DNA of 64,000 nt. Origin: Rufibacter hautae. Lineage in GTDB: Bacteria > Bacteroidota > Bacteroidia > Cytophagales > Hymenobacteraceae. Of this stretch, positions 18,532 through 27,181 are shown piece after piece. The stretch is taken from contig NZ_VKKY01000003.1 in assembly GCF_008271695.1 (NCBI RefSeq), positions 434,001-498,000 on the forward strand. The letters are read 5' to 3'. The first letter of the stretch is position 1. Each line of letters starts with the position of its first letter. The position numbers were made by a program, and so were the translations under genes. The notes below the pieces were generated by a model. It was not told the origin of the DNA. It ran no database searches and saw only the letters and a program-made list of their open reading frames with translations.

Positions 18532-19386
18532 TTAATGGTTCCAGGAACCGAACTTGCCGGCCTGGTAATCGGCGTAGGCTTGGTGGATTTCGGCTTGGGT
18601 GTTCATCACGAAGGGGCCTTGCGCCACCACCGGCTCGTTGAACGGCACAGCGTGCCCGAAGAGCAGGATGCTGTCCTCGGTGACTTCAAGGATCAGTTCC
18701 GGGGCATTGTTGTTGAACTCCACCAGGTTTCTGAAGGGCACTTCTTGCCCGTTCACTTTCAACGTGCCTTTGATGATGTAGAAGAAGATATTCCGCTCAG
18801 CGGGTACCTCAAGGTTCAGTTTTCCGCCCGGCTGAAAGTAAACGGTGCTCAGCACGATGTCTGACAGGGTCTCAAAAGCACCTTTATGTCCGTCCCAGTT
18901 GCCCGAGACCAGGTTCACGGTGACTTTGCCTTCGTCCAGGGTGAAGCTAGGGATGCTTTCTTGCTGCAGGCCTTCGTAGCGAGGCTCAGTCATCTTGTGT
19001 TTGGCCGGTAGGTTCACCCAAAGTTGCAGGATCTCCAGCGGACCGCCCGTTTTCTTGAAATCTGTTGAGGAGACCTCGGCGTGGATGAGGCCTTTGCCGG
19101 CGGTCATCCACTGCACGCCGCCCGCGGTGATCACGCTCTCGTGCCCGCCCGAGTCTTTGTGCATGATGTCGCCCTCCAGAATGAACGTGACGGTTTCCAT
19201 GCCCCGGTGCGGGTGCGGCCCAAACGGCAATCCGCGGTTGTTGGGTTTGTATACCTGGTGCCCATGGTGGTTCAGAAACAGGAACGGATCTATCTGCTGC
19301 AGGCTGCGCGAGGGCAGCGGCGAATACGTGACCAGATCCGCGATGGGCGAGTACTCGGCTTTATGGATTTTCTTAATACTTCTCAT
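18532..19386 (-). CDS. Pirin family protein
   Basis: A bicupin protein of 284 aa. The N-terminal cupin has the pirin signature FGPHPHRGMETVTFILEGD with metal-binding histidines and the glutamate. HKDSGGHESVITAGGVQWMTAGKGLIHAE follows. The second cupin lies at about 170-250. Bacterial pirins act as quercetin dioxygenase-like enzymes or redox regulators. Start ATG 19386 (MRSIKKIHKAEY) is preferred to the in-frame TTG 19419. Confidence 0.93.
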   Translation of the reverse strand: MRSIKKIHKAEYSPIADLVTYSPLPSRSLQQIDPFLFLNHHGHQVYKPNNRGLPFGPHPHRGMETVTFILEGDIMHKDSGGHESVITAGGVQWMTAGKGLIHAEVSSTDFKKTGGPLEILQLWVNLPAKHKMTEPRYEGLQQESIPSFTLDEGKVTVNLVSGNWDGHKGAFETLSDIVLSTVYFQPGGKLNLEVPAERNIFFYIIKGTLKVNGQEVPFRNLVEFNNNAPELILEVTEDSILLFGHAVPFNEPVVAQGPFVMNTQAEIHQAYADYQAGKFGSWNH

Positions 19387-19467
19387 GTGGGTTCCTTCAA
19401 TTTCCTGCTGTATACGCAAACCGCTCAGGGCAAGGCTTAGGAGCTGACTTACCTGCGGGAAAGCGGC

Positions 19468-20301
19468 CTACGCCTGCAGCAGATGTTTTTCAATGGCCAG
19501 GGCCACGCCATCTTCAATGCTGGGGGCGGTGACTTCTTTGGCGGCGGCTTTGGCCTCTGGGCGGGCGTTCCCAACGGCAATGCCCAGGCCCACGGCGCCC
19601 AGCATCTCCACATCGTTGTAATTGTCCCCGAAGGCCATCACAGACTCCATCCCGAAATCATAGTGGTTTTTCAAAAGCAGCTTCAAAGCGGTGGCCTTGG
19701 AAATGGTTTTCGGGGCGATTTCCAGGTAGCGGTCGTTGGAGCGGTAGATGTGCAACTGCTTTCCGAACCTCGGTTCCAAGGCTTCCCACAGCTTCTGGAT
19801 TTCTTCGGCTTCTCCCATGCACATGACCTTGTGCGCCCCGGTAGAAGCGGCTTGCCAGGTTTGCAATACTTCCTGGGTAGAAGAGATAGTAGGCGTCACC
19901 TTGGTGTGGCGGATTTCCCGCTGGGTCCACTGGTCGTCCTGCGGCGCGTGCCAGTCATCGTTTTGGTAAAGGCTCACGTTGATGTTGGTGCCCTGGGCCG
20001 CCAACTCGGCGATCTCCAAACACACCGATGCCGGAATCTGCACGGTGTCCAGCACGCGGGGCTCCTGGGTGGAGTCATCGTAGAGCAGCACGTAACCGCC
20101 GTTGAAACAGATCATGGGGTGGTGCAGAATGCCCAGTTGTTCCTGCAGATGGCGCACAGCGCTGGGCATGCGGGCCGAGGCCATGATAAAGGGCAGGTTT
20201 TTATCTAAGCGTTGAATGGTGTCAATGGTTTTCTGTGAAAGCTCCCGGTCTTTGTTAAGCAGGGTACCGTCAATATCGGTGCAAATGGCGCGGATGTTCA
20301 T
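19468..20301 (-). CDS. Cof-type HAD-IIB phosphatase
   Basis: A 277-aa HAD hydrolase of the Cof subfamily. Motif I is CTDIDGTLLNKDREL, motif II lies around MASARMPSAVRH, the motif III lysine in TISKATALKLLL, and motif IV is MAFGDNYNDVEML. These enzymes dephosphorylate sugar phosphates and cofactors such as FMN or PLP. ATG 20301 is chosen over the upstream 20349 frame because the extension lacks the normal start of the first Rossmann strand. Confidence 0.92.
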   Translation of the reverse strand: MNIRAICTDIDGTLLNKDRELSQKTIDTIQRLDKNLPFIMASARMPSAVRHLQEQLGILHHPMICFNGGYVLLYDDSTQEPRVLDTVQIPASVCLEIAELAAQGTNINVSLYQNDDWHAPQDDQWTQREIRHTKVTPTISSTQEVLQTWQAASTGAHKVMCMGEAEEIQKLWEALEPRFGKQLHIYRSNDRYLEIAPKTISKATALKLLLKNHYDFGMESVMAFGDNYNDVEMLGAVGLGIAVGNARPEAKAAAKEVTAPSIEDGVALAIEKHLLQA

Positions 20302-20331
20302 GCAGGTAAGGAATGCGGTGGTTTGTTCCCC

Positions 20332-20339
20332 CAAAGGTA
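20332..20339 (-). promoter_or_regulatory. Putative -7 box of HAD phosphatase
   Basis: Minus strand TACCTTTG, 30 bp before ATG 20301. Confidence 0.3.
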
Positions 20340-20488
20340 CGGCAGGCAACGGGGAAAGGAGGAAAGTTTTCTGAATCGTTTTGGATTTGATTTCTAGAAA
20401 ATGGGCATTAAATCAGTCCGTAGGTAAGAGGTAAGGCAATGCCTACCTGAGGCGGGTCATGTATTTCCCTTACAGTTAAGCCGAAAAT

Positions 20489-20517
20489 TCCCCTCCTCGG
20501 AGGGGTAGGGGTGGGTT
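20489..20517. repeat. Partial copy of 40-bp palindrome
   Basis: Carries AGGGGTAGGGGTGGGTT, the same right arm as the perfect palindrome at 36486-36525, with only a short left arm. Confidence 0.6.
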
Positions 20518-20520
20518 GTC

Positions 20521-20556
20521 GTTTAAGACCCGTTTTCAGAGAAATGGTTTCTAAAC
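20521..20556. repeat. 36-bp GTTT/AAAC palindrome
   Basis: GTTTAAGACCCGTTTTC...GAAATGGTTTCTAAAC; arms imperfect. Confidence 0.55.
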
Positions 20557-20612
20557 ACCTTCCAGATTTCACATCGACTCAGGATTCAAAACTCAGAACT
20601 CAGGACTCCCAG

Positions 20613-21128
20613 TTATAACTTCCGTTCCTCTAGTCCCAGAATTTCCCGGAAGGTTTCCTGGCCGACCTTTAACCGCTTCAGGTTTTCAATTAACGTAATA
20701 GAACGATCAATGCGGAGTTGGGAGCTTTTCACCGCCGCCACGTGCTGAATAATGTAGCGCTGCATGCCGGGCTTGAGTTGGTCAAAACGGGCTTTGCCTT
20801 CATCGTCCTGTCGGAACAATTCGGTGAGTTCCTCGGGCACGGGCGTGCCGTATTGGCTTTCGTCCTTCGTCAAAGTTACCGTGGCGGGACTGCCTTCTTT
20901 CAGACCCAGTTCTTTCAGGCGCTGTTTGGTAAGCGTGATGTAGCCTCGGCCCTGACCCAAGGCCACAATACCGCCTTGGTAAGTCAGCGCATTGTTCACC
21001 GTCACCAGCAGCCGCACGTTGAACTTACCACCCAGTACCTGCACCACTTCCGCCGGAATCTCTAGGTAATGCGTGCCCATGAGGTGCTCTAGTTTACCAA
21101 TGTGCGTGTTAAAGTGGATGGGAGTCAT
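20613..21128 (-). CDS. YdeI/OmdA and DUF1905 family protein
   Basis: A 171-aa soluble protein with two parts. The N-terminal DUF1905 beta-barrel (about 1-90) contains FNVRLLVTVNNALTYQGGIVALG and GYITLTKQRLKELGLKEGSPATV. The C-terminal YdeI/bacteriocin-protection helical domain (about 100-171) contains ELTELFRQDDEGKARFDQLKPGMQRYIIQHV. Family members are linked to bacteriocin protection and stress, with no proven reaction. Stands alone. Confidence 0.85.
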   Translation of the reverse strand: MTPIHFNTHIGKLEHLMGTHYLEIPAEVVQVLGGKFNVRLLVTVNNALTYQGGIVALGQGRGYITLTKQRLKELGLKEGSPATVTLTKDESQYGTPVPEELTELFRQDDEGKARFDQLKPGMQRYIIQHVAAVKSSQLRIDRSITLIENLKRLKVGQETFREILGLEERKL

Positions 21129-21216
21129 AGAAGGAAAAGTGGGGTCTAGAAGAATAGGTCTTAGTGAAATGAGAACAGCCTTATTTAAGAAGGGACGATC
21201 CTGTCGGCTGGGTTTT

Positions 21217-21729
21217 TTATGCTGTGACTTTTTCTTTATCCTTTTCTATTACTCTGTTGATTCTAGGCTGTAGAAACCAGATACCAATTGGTAAGAACAG
21301 GATTAGCATGAAGTCACCGAAGTAGTCTCCCAAACTCGCTTCCGTTTTCATTTCTATTGACTTGAGTGTTTTGGCTGGAAATGCTTGAGAATAAAGAAAG
21401 GCAAACATTATGTAGAAGAAAGGTAGAGCGGCAAGCCCGTTGAAGGTCATTCCCTGCCGGTCAGAGATTATTGAAGTTGCTAAATAACCGCCAATCCAGA
21501 CAAAGCTGTTAATCAAGAAGAAGGTGTTGTTCAACTCCACTTTCTTCGGGAGAAAGTCCTGCAAGGAGTATCCTAAGATGAATGGGTAAATGAAGTACGC
21601 CAATACACCTGCCAGATTCAAGATTAAGGTAATCGTTGGGTCATTTTCAATAACGGTGTTTGACAGAGCCATTCCTATAAACAGAAGGATAAATATTTGC
21701 CAATTCTTTGCCCGTAGTAGTATTTCCAT
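21217..21729 (-). CDS. Hypothetical membrane protein
   Basis: A 170-aa protein with about four to five hydrophobic helices (roughly 12-30, 33-55, 70-90, 98-115, 138-155). I recognise no family. It begins the AT-rich stretch that extends to 24.4 kb, and composition is lower in GC than the flanking housekeeping genes. Charged residues lie between helices and at the C-terminus (RVIEKDKEK). Start ATG 21729. Confidence 0.6.
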   Translation of the reverse strand: MEILLRAKNWQIFILLFIGMALSNTVIENDPTITLILNLAGVLAYFIYPFILGYSLQDFLPKKVELNNTFFLINSFVWIGGYLATSIISDRQGMTFNGLAALPFFYIMFAFLYSQAFPAKTLKSIEMKTEASLGDYFGDFMLILFLPIGIWFLQPRINRVIEKDKEKVTA

Positions 21730-21824
21730 TGTATCTAATTTATTATATGACTGCCGCCAACGTACTAAGCTAAACGGTGATGGAGGCCGTTGTGGCGTTT
21801 AGGTGTTGTTGTGTAGAGTAATTT

Positions 21825-22283
21825 TTAGTTATTAAACTCCCCCATGATTTCTTGGTCATAATCATAACCTGCATCATTGGGGAAATTCCCTTTTGTGTCA
21901 GGATAAATTACCTGTAGGTATTTATATTCCTCGTCCCCGTAGATTTTAATACTGGATAGAACATACTCCTTCAAACTAGGCACTGGGACGTCTATAAGGT
22001 AAACAGGAAATCTTTCTGTTAAAAAGTCGAGGCGCTGATTACGTTTTGCCTCTTTACTCTCTTTGAAAGCTTCCACGTAGTTCTCAATTATTTCGGAGCA
22101 AAGCCCTGGAGGTAGAGATGAGATGAATATTTCTGGGATATTAAAACTTTTGAAAATTCCAGTCGAGTAGCAAAAAGAGGGAGTCTCTGCTGTGGCAAAA
22201 ACATTTGTAAGGTGGTAGCCTGATTCATTGATGTTTTTATCCACCTTCTCAAAATATTCTCTAATCTGCTCGTCTGTCATCAT
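21825..22283 (-). CDS. DUF4262 domain protein
   Basis: A 152-aa soluble protein starting MMTDEQIREYFEK (ATG 22283, or 22280). An FCYSTGIFKSFNIPEIFISSL block, YLIDVP and the closing YLQVIYPDTKGNFPND match DUF4262. Proteins of this family often appear near phage-resistance or toxin genes, but no function is proven. Two palindromes TTTGTACAAA lie upstream of it at 22366-22375 and 22406-22415. Confidence 0.8.
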   Translation of the reverse strand: MMTDEQIREYFEKVDKNINESGYHLTNVFATAETPSFCYSTGIFKSFNIPEIFISSLPPGLCSEIIENYVEAFKESKEAKRNQRLDFLTERFPVYLIDVPVPSLKEYVLSSIKIYGDEEYKYLQVIYPDTKGNFPNDAGYDYDQEIMGEFNN

Positions 22284-22364
22284 TTTACACAATTCTATTT
22301 TACACAACAAGAGTATAAACCAAAAGCCTATAGTACGTGACGGCAAAGCCATTCTGCAGCTGGC

Positions 22365-22416
22365 GTTTGTACAAAAGTATACAGTGTAATTTTAGATTTA
22401 TTCTATTTGTACAAAC
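22365..22416. promoter_or_regulatory. Twin TTTGTACAAA palindromes
   Basis: Two copies of the perfect 10-bp palindrome TTTGTACAAA, with centres about 40 bp apart (four helical turns). They lie in the gap between the DUF4262 start and the YiaA-like stop, so an operator of DUF4262 is possible. Confidence 0.4.
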
Positions 22417-22438
22417 TAAGAAAGATTCTTGCTCCAAC

Positions 22439-22858
22439 TTAATACACCTCAACATTATTCTTAGCAGGAACTTCTTGCCCTAAACTGTCTCTGGTGTTTT
22501 TCTGGACTGCAATAGCGGCAAAAAGGCTAAGTAGGAAGGACATGGCATAAAAGCCTTTTTCGCTGAGAAGCAAGTTGGCATTCCAAAGGCCTACGGTCAG
22601 CAACACCACCGCCAGAATGGTAGAGAACCAACTAAGTCCGTAATAGATATTGGTAACCGGAATACCGTCCAATTGGTCGCGTACATTTTTCTGGAGAGAG
22701 ATAGCCGAGAACAAGCCATACATCAGTACGGTGAAATAATAGCCCTTCTCGTTCAGCAACATTTGGGCATTCCACAACCCAATCATGTAGGCAGTAATAC
22801 CGGTAAGTAAAGTAGCCCAAGAGGCGGCAACAAACGCGTTTGATGGTTTCTGATTCAT
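22439..22858 (-). CDS. yiaA: YiaA/YiaB-like inner-membrane protein
   Basis: A 139-aa integral membrane protein built of two similar halves. Each half has a [16 protein letters not shown] or [15 protein letters not shown] pair followed by [14 protein letters not shown] or [11 protein letters not shown], the hallmark of the YiaA/YiaB two-helix domain. Function unknown in general. It lies directly next to a Crp/Fnr regulator on the same strand, and a perfect FNR-like palindrome sits immediately before its start. Confidence 0.88.
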   Translation of the reverse strand: MNQKPSNAFVAASWATLLTGITAYMIGLWNAQMLLNEKGYYFTVLMYGLFSAISLQKNVRDQLDGIPVTNIYYGLSWFSTILAVVLLTVGLWNANLLLSEKGFYAMSFLLSLFAAIAVQKNTRDSLGQEVPAKNNVEVY

Positions 22859-22911
22859 TTTTTTCTTTTGTTAAGTGATGAATCAAAAGTACAGCACCCC
22901 TTAATCCTTTC

Positions 22912-22929
22912 TTTTGACAATTGTCAAAA
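22912..22929. promoter_or_regulatory. FNR-like operator palindrome
   Basis: Perfect 18-bp palindrome TTTTGACAATTGTCAAAA, 53 bp before the yiaA-like start and 7 bp beyond the stop of the Crp/Fnr gene. The TTGAC-N4-GTCAA layout is that of a Crp/Fnr-type half-site pair. Confidence 0.55.
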
Positions 22930-22936
22930 AGGAAGA

Positions 22937-23503
22937 CTATACAACGTGACTTCGTATTCTGCTCAGCGTTTCCTGACTAATACCGAGGTAAGACGCAATT
23001 TGCCCGAGGGAGATTCTTTGAAGAATATGCGGGGAGGTCTCCAGTAGTTGCTCATACCGTTCCCGCGCCGTTTTGAATTGCATGCCCATAAACCGCTCCT
23101 CCAGTCTGATGTAGTACTGCTCATTGATGATCCGTACAAGACGCTCAAGGTCGCTGTGATAATCAAATAACTGGTTCAACGCTTCAAAACTGATACCCCA
23201 CAAGGTAGAGTCTTCTAACATCTGTATGTTCTCTACACCCGGCTTGCGGGAGATAAAGCTATAAAAAGAAGTAATGAAGTTGTTTTCGAAGCCAAACCAA
23301 TAGGTGATTTCCTTTCCATCCAGGTTATAGTAGCCACGCAAACAGCCTTGTTCAAGAAAGTACAGGTTATTGCACACCATTCCTTCTTGTACTAAAAACG
23401 AATTTCTGGAAATCTCTACCCGCGTTAAGGCTTTAGAAAGGGCTTCCCATGCTCTTGAGGAAATAGGGTGATAGTGTGAAATGCAGTTAAAAAGTGCATT
23501 CAT
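22937..23503 (-). CDS. Crp/Fnr-family transcription regulator
   Basis: A 188-aa regulator. The cyclic-nucleotide-binding-like beta roll (about 20-120) holds FLEQGCLRGYYNLDGKEITYWF. The helix-turn-helix is at the C-terminus, LGQIASYLGISQETLSRIRSHV. No Cys cluster for an Fnr-type iron-sulfur centre is visible, so effector sensing, if any, is different. It precedes the YiaA-like gene on the same strand, separated by the palindrome above. Length is short but usual for the Bacteroidota subgroup. Confidence 0.9.
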   Translation of the reverse strand: MNALFNCISHYHPISSRAWEALSKALTRVEISRNSFLVQEGMVCNNLYFLEQGCLRGYYNLDGKEITYWFGFENNFITSFYSFISRKPGVENIQMLEDSTLWGISFEALNQLFDYHSDLERLVRIINEQYYIRLEERFMGMQFKTARERYEQLLETSPHILQRISLGQIASYLGISQETLSRIRSHVV

Positions 23504-23635
23504 TATGAAGCTATTTTACTTTGGGGCTTGAATTGAAGATTATTGGTATTGGAAGAAACGAATCTGGTTTTAAGGTTGGCTAACATATTTGTACTATTAG
23601 CGAGCAAGACAGTCGGATGAAGAAAGACGTTTATA

Positions 23636-24382
23636 TTATATTATATTAGCAATTGATTTTTCTTTAATCCAATAACCAATCTCCTTCCTCATTTCATTTG
23701 TAATGCCAATTGAAGATTGTAGATTATTACTCCACGAGAATATCTTTAATGTTCTGTTTCCAAGTTCAAGCTCTGAAAAATACATGTCGCATGTTTTATT
23801 TTTTACTACAAGCCTCTCATGCTTTAAAAGTATTGGTTTGAAATAATTTTGAAAAAGGTTGCTGGCCTCTCGTCCATTGATTAACAATACCTCTATTTGT
23901 TCGTGCAATAGTTGTTCTTTGAGAAACTTAATATCATTTTGGATTAATTCTGATTTAGTAAAATAATCTAAATCTCTCCAGATTGGGTCTGTGGCCCACT
24001 GTACAATGTCTAAATGACAAGCTGTTTCCAAATAATAAGAAACAGAAAAATTGTTTAATATAAAATTCTGTAACTGGTCAAACCATTTTCTATAGGGGTT
24101 ATTGTTGAAGTAACTCAAACAGCTTTCTACAACTTTCTCAACTTGAGAGTCATTTAGTAATTCTAAGTCTGTAGCACCTAAAGATGTAAGAGTTTCAAAC
24201 CTACGGCTATTTCCAGTTAGCTCAATTCCCTTATCTAAAAATTCGTTCTTACTTGGATTGATGCCTAGTGTCGCTATTCTAGACTTCTTGATATTTCCAA
24301 AGAAAACGATAGGAGTGGATAATTGAATAACGGTTCCATTATTGGAACGCCTTTTAATTCTTTGTTCAGTATGTTTATTCAT
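23636..24382 (-). CDS. Hypothetical protein, possible UDG-fold
   Basis: A 248-aa soluble protein from ATG 24382. It opens with positively charged residues (KHTEQRIKRRSNNG). ATLGINPSKNEF resembles the first motif (G-x-x-P) of uracil-DNA glycosylase-like proteins; ACHLDIVQWATDPIW may be a second loop, and EVLLINGREASNLF fits a later beta strand-loop. That fold assignment is an inference from local motifs only. It is strongly AT-rich relative to the neighbouring pgi gene and ends the accessory stretch, suggesting acquisition from elsewhere. Confidence 0.5.
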   Translation of the reverse strand: MNKHTEQRIKRRSNNGTVIQLSTPIVFFGNIKKSRIATLGINPSKNEFLDKGIELTGNSRRFETLTSLGATDLELLNDSQVEKVVESCLSYFNNNPYRKWFDQLQNFILNNFSVSYYLETACHLDIVQWATDPIWRDLDYFTKSELIQNDIKFLKEQLLHEQIEVLLINGREASNLFQNYFKPILLKHERLVVKNKTCDMYFSELELGNRTLKIFSWSNNLQSSIGITNEMRKEIGYWIKEKSIANII

Positions 24383-24489
24383 ATTATAAAGTAAAGTTAA
24401 ATAGAACATAAGCAAAAATTCATTCCAGTTATCCGTTCATAGGAATAGATAACCAGAATGAATTTAAAAGAATTTTACAAGTTCTACGC

Positions 24490-26142
24490 TTATTTTCTAA
24501 ACGCTTTAAACTGCTTAATCAGACCGTTAGTGGAAGAATCATGGGAGGTGATTTCCTCGTCTGACGTCAGTTCCGGCAGAATCTTCTTGGCCAGTTGCTT
24601 GCCTAGTTCTACGCCCCATTGGTCGAAGCTGTAGACGTTCCAGATGACACCTTGCACGAAGATTTTGTGCTCGTACATGGCCAAAAGGCTGCCCAGGGTT
24701 CTGGGGTCCAGTTGCTTGAACAGGATGGAATTGGTGGGCCGGTTTCCTTCAAATACCTTGAATGCTTTCAGGGTTTGGATTTCTTCCTCAGAGCAGCTCT
24801 GGCGGTGCATCTCGTCAATCACCTCTTCCTCGGTTTTGCCGTTCATCAAGGCCTCGGTCTGCGCGAAGAAGTTGGCCATGAGTTTCGGATGATGATCACC
24901 CAGGGGGTTGTGGCTGATGGCCGGGGCTAGGAAATCGCAGGGGATGAGTTTGGTGCCCTGGTGGATGAGCTGGTAGAACGCGTGCTGACCGTTGGTGCCG
25001 GGCTCACCCCAGATGATAGGACCCGTCTGGTAGCTTACCGGTTGGCCATTGCGATCTACGTACTTGCCATTGCTCTCCATGTCGCCCTGCTGGAAATACG
25101 CCGCGAACCGGTGCATGTACTGGTCATACGGCAGCAGCGCGTGCGACTGCGCGTCAAAGAAGTTGTTGTACCAGATGCCCAGCAAAGCCAGGATCACGGG
25201 CAGGTTCTGGTCTAATGGCGCTTTGCGGAAGTGGTTGTCCATGGCGTGCGCACCGGCCAGCAACTCCCGGAAGTTCTCGTACCCCACGGTGCAGGCGATG
25301 GACAGGCCAATGGCCGACCACAGCGAGTAACGGCCGCCCACCCAATCCCAGAACCCGAACATGTTCTGCGTGTCAATCCCGAACTCAGAAACGGCCACCG
25401 CATTGGTAGACAGTGCCACGAAATGCTTCTTGATGTGCTCCTCTTCTTTGGCGTTCTCCAAGAACCAGTTGCGCGCACTGTGGGCATTGGTCATGGTCTC
25501 TTGCGTGGTGAACGTCTTAGAAGCGATCATGAAGAGCGTCGTCTCCGGGTTTATCTTTTTCAGCGTCTCGGCAATATGCGTGCCGTCCACGTTAGAAACA
25601 AAATAGGTAGTGATGTTGGATTTTTGGTAAGCTTTCAGCGCCTCGGTCACCATCACTGGCCCCAGGTCAGAACCGCCAATGCCTATGTTCACGATGGTGT
25701 CAATGGGTTGGCCGGTATAGCCTTTCCAGGCGCCGCTGATAACTTCGTTGGAGAATTTCTCTACCTGCGCCAACACGCGGTTCACCTCGGGCATCACGTC
25801 TTTGCCGTCTTCCATCACTGGCGTGTTAGACAGGTTGCGCAGGGCCACGTGCAGCACCGAGCGGTTCTCTGTGAAGTTGATTTTCTCGCCGGTGAACATC
25901 GCCTCAATGGCATCCTTCAAACCACATTCCTCCGACAGTGCAACAAGCAAAGCGCGGGTTTCCTCCGTAATCCTGTTTTTGGAGTAATCTAGCAGAATGT
26001 CCTCAAACGTGACGCTGAATTTCTCAAATCGCTGAGGGTCTTGTGCAAAGGCGTCTTTGAGGTGGCTGTCTTTGATTTGTGCGTAATGCTGCGTCAGGTT
26101 GGCCCAGGCCTGGGTAGTTGTAGGGTTTATGGATGGAAACAT
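24490..26142 (-). CDS. pgi: Glucose-6-phosphate isomerase
   Basis: A 550-aa cytoplasmic enzyme interconverting glucose 6-phosphate and fructose 6-phosphate in glycolysis and gluconeogenesis. Both family signatures are visible: [17 protein letters not shown] with phosphate-binding residues, and [20 protein letters not shown]. The active-site segments [12 protein letters not shown] and [14 protein letters not shown] follow, and the C-terminal signature is [12 protein letters not shown]. Length is full and there are no gaps. Divergent from the sterol desaturase gene. Confidence 0.97.
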   Translation of the reverse strand: MFPSINPTTTQAWANLTQHYAQIKDSHLKDAFAQDPQRFEKFSVTFEDILLDYSKNRITEETRALLVALSEECGLKDAIEAMFTGEKINFTENRSVLHVALRNLSNTPVMEDGKDVMPEVNRVLAQVEKFSNEVISGAWKGYTGQPIDTIVNIGIGGSDLGPVMVTEALKAYQKSNITTYFVSNVDGTHIAETLKKINPETTLFMIASKTFTTQETMTNAHSARNWFLENAKEEEHIKKHFVALSTNAVAVSEFGIDTQNMFGFWDWVGGRYSLWSAIGLSIACTVGYENFRELLAGAHAMDNHFRKAPLDQNLPVILALLGIWYNNFFDAQSHALLPYDQYMHRFAAYFQQGDMESNGKYVDRNGQPVSYQTGPIIWGEPGTNGQHAFYQLIHQGTKLIPCDFLAPAISHNPLGDHHPKLMANFFAQTEALMNGKTEEEVIDEMHRQSCSEEEIQTLKAFKVFEGNRPTNSILFKQLDPRTLGSLLAMYEHKIFVQGVIWNVYSFDQWGVELGKQLAKKILPELTSDEEITSHDSSTNGLIKQFKAFRK

Positions 26143-26151
26143 GCGTTGTCT

Positions 26152-26168
26152 TTTAGGTCTGTTTTCTA
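26152..26168. repeat. Half GTTT/AAAC palindrome
   Basis: TTTTAGGTCTGTTTTCT matches the left half only, directly upstream of the pgi start. Confidence 0.4.
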
Positions 26169-26290
26169 GTTGCGAGCGAAGTTAGGGATTGTGACGACTT
26201 TAGGAAATCTCTTTTTGCAAGCCGGGAGCCTCCCAGGTGATGAAAGTGCATTGGTTTTGCGTATAGCGGAGGGTATGCAATTCTTAAAAG

Positions 26291-27166
26291 ATGAAGAAAG
26301 AAGATGCCTTTTCTCTGTTTCAGAAAGTGGGAATGCCTGTGCTGGGTGGCTGGGCGCTGTTTTTGTTTTGGAAAGAAACCACCAGAGCCCTGCGTTCCCG
26401 GAAACAACCCCGCACAGACCGCCTGGTGATGAACGGGAAAGTGGCCGCCACCGCTGCGGTGGGCTTGCGGCTTATGCTCATCCCGGCTTTGGTGGGCGCC
26501 GCAACCTATACCCAAAAACGCCAAATAGGCTTACTCCCCAGATTGCCACTGCCCCAGTCGTTGAAAACGCTAGTAGCCTTTCTGCTGCTGGATTACGGAA
26601 ATTACCTCTGGCATACGCTTAACCATCGTTTCTCGGTGCTGTGGCGGTTCCATAACGTGCACCACACAGATCTGGACCTGGATATTACCACCGCTTGGCG
26701 TTTCCATCTAGGCGAAGTTGCCATCAGTGCGTTGTATCGGGGCGGGGTAGCTGGTTTGGTGGGGACTACTCCTGGTACTGTGTTGCTGTATGAACTCTTC
26801 TATGAAGGCGCTACGGCTTTCCACCACAGCAACTGGCAATTGCCTTACCAAGTAGAGAAAGCGCTTTCCAAAGTGGTCGTGACACCTCGCATGCATGGGA
26901 TTCACCATTCTATTGTGCTGCGCGAAACCAACAGCAATTACTCAGTGGTGTTTTCTTTCTGGGACCGGCTGCACCAAACGCTCCGCCTAAACGTGCCGCA
27001 GCAGGAAATTACCATTGGGGTTCCTGCCTACCAAGAGGCAGAGGAGCTTACCTATGCAAATTTGTTGCGCCTGCCGTTCACCTCCATCCGCTCCTGGAAG
27101 TTGCCCAGCGGCGAGGAGCCAGACAGGCCACACATTAAGCGGCCTATTTTTGAATTGGCTCGGTAA
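26291..27166 (+). CDS. Sterol desaturase/fatty acid hydroxylase family
   Basis: A 291-aa membrane di-iron enzyme. Hydrophobic helices (about 10-25, 45-75, 90-110) precede the histidine clusters HTLNH, HNVHH and HGIHH, with HHSNW between. These ligate the di-iron site of the superfamily. A hydroxylase or desaturase acting on lipids or carotenoids is likely; substrate unknown. Divergent from pgi and closely followed by a convergent lipoprotein gene. Confidence 0.9.
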   Translation: MKKEDAFSLFQKVGMPVLGGWALFLFWKETTRALRSRKQPRTDRLVMNGKVAATAAVGLRLMLIPALVGAATYTQKRQIGLLPRLPLPQSLKTLVAFLLLDYGNYLWHTLNHRFSVLWRFHNVHHTDLDLDITTAWRFHLGEVAISALYRGGVAGLVGTTPGTVLLYELFYEGATAFHHSNWQLPYQVEKALSKVVVTPRMHGIHHSIVLRETNSNYSVVFSFWDRLHQTLRLNVPQQEITIGVPAYQEAEELTYANLLRLPFTSIRSWKLPSGEEPDRPHIKRPIFELAR

Positions 27167-27181
27167 CCATACAAAGAATGC

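Larger units (their letters stand above)
20302..20612. other. Intergenic gap with three repeat types
   Basis: Holds a possible -7 box (20332-20339), half of the 40-bp palindrome (20489-20517), a GTTT/AAAC palindrome (20521-20556) and an ACTCAGGA-like direct repeat near 20577-20608. No gene seen. Confidence 0.5.

Noticed and set aside
21745-21815. attC-like sequence (GCCGCCAACG ... CGTTGTGGCG)
   Set aside because: Arms pair only partly and the RYYYAAC/GTTRRRY boxes do not fit; no integrase nearby. Could be revisited by genome search.
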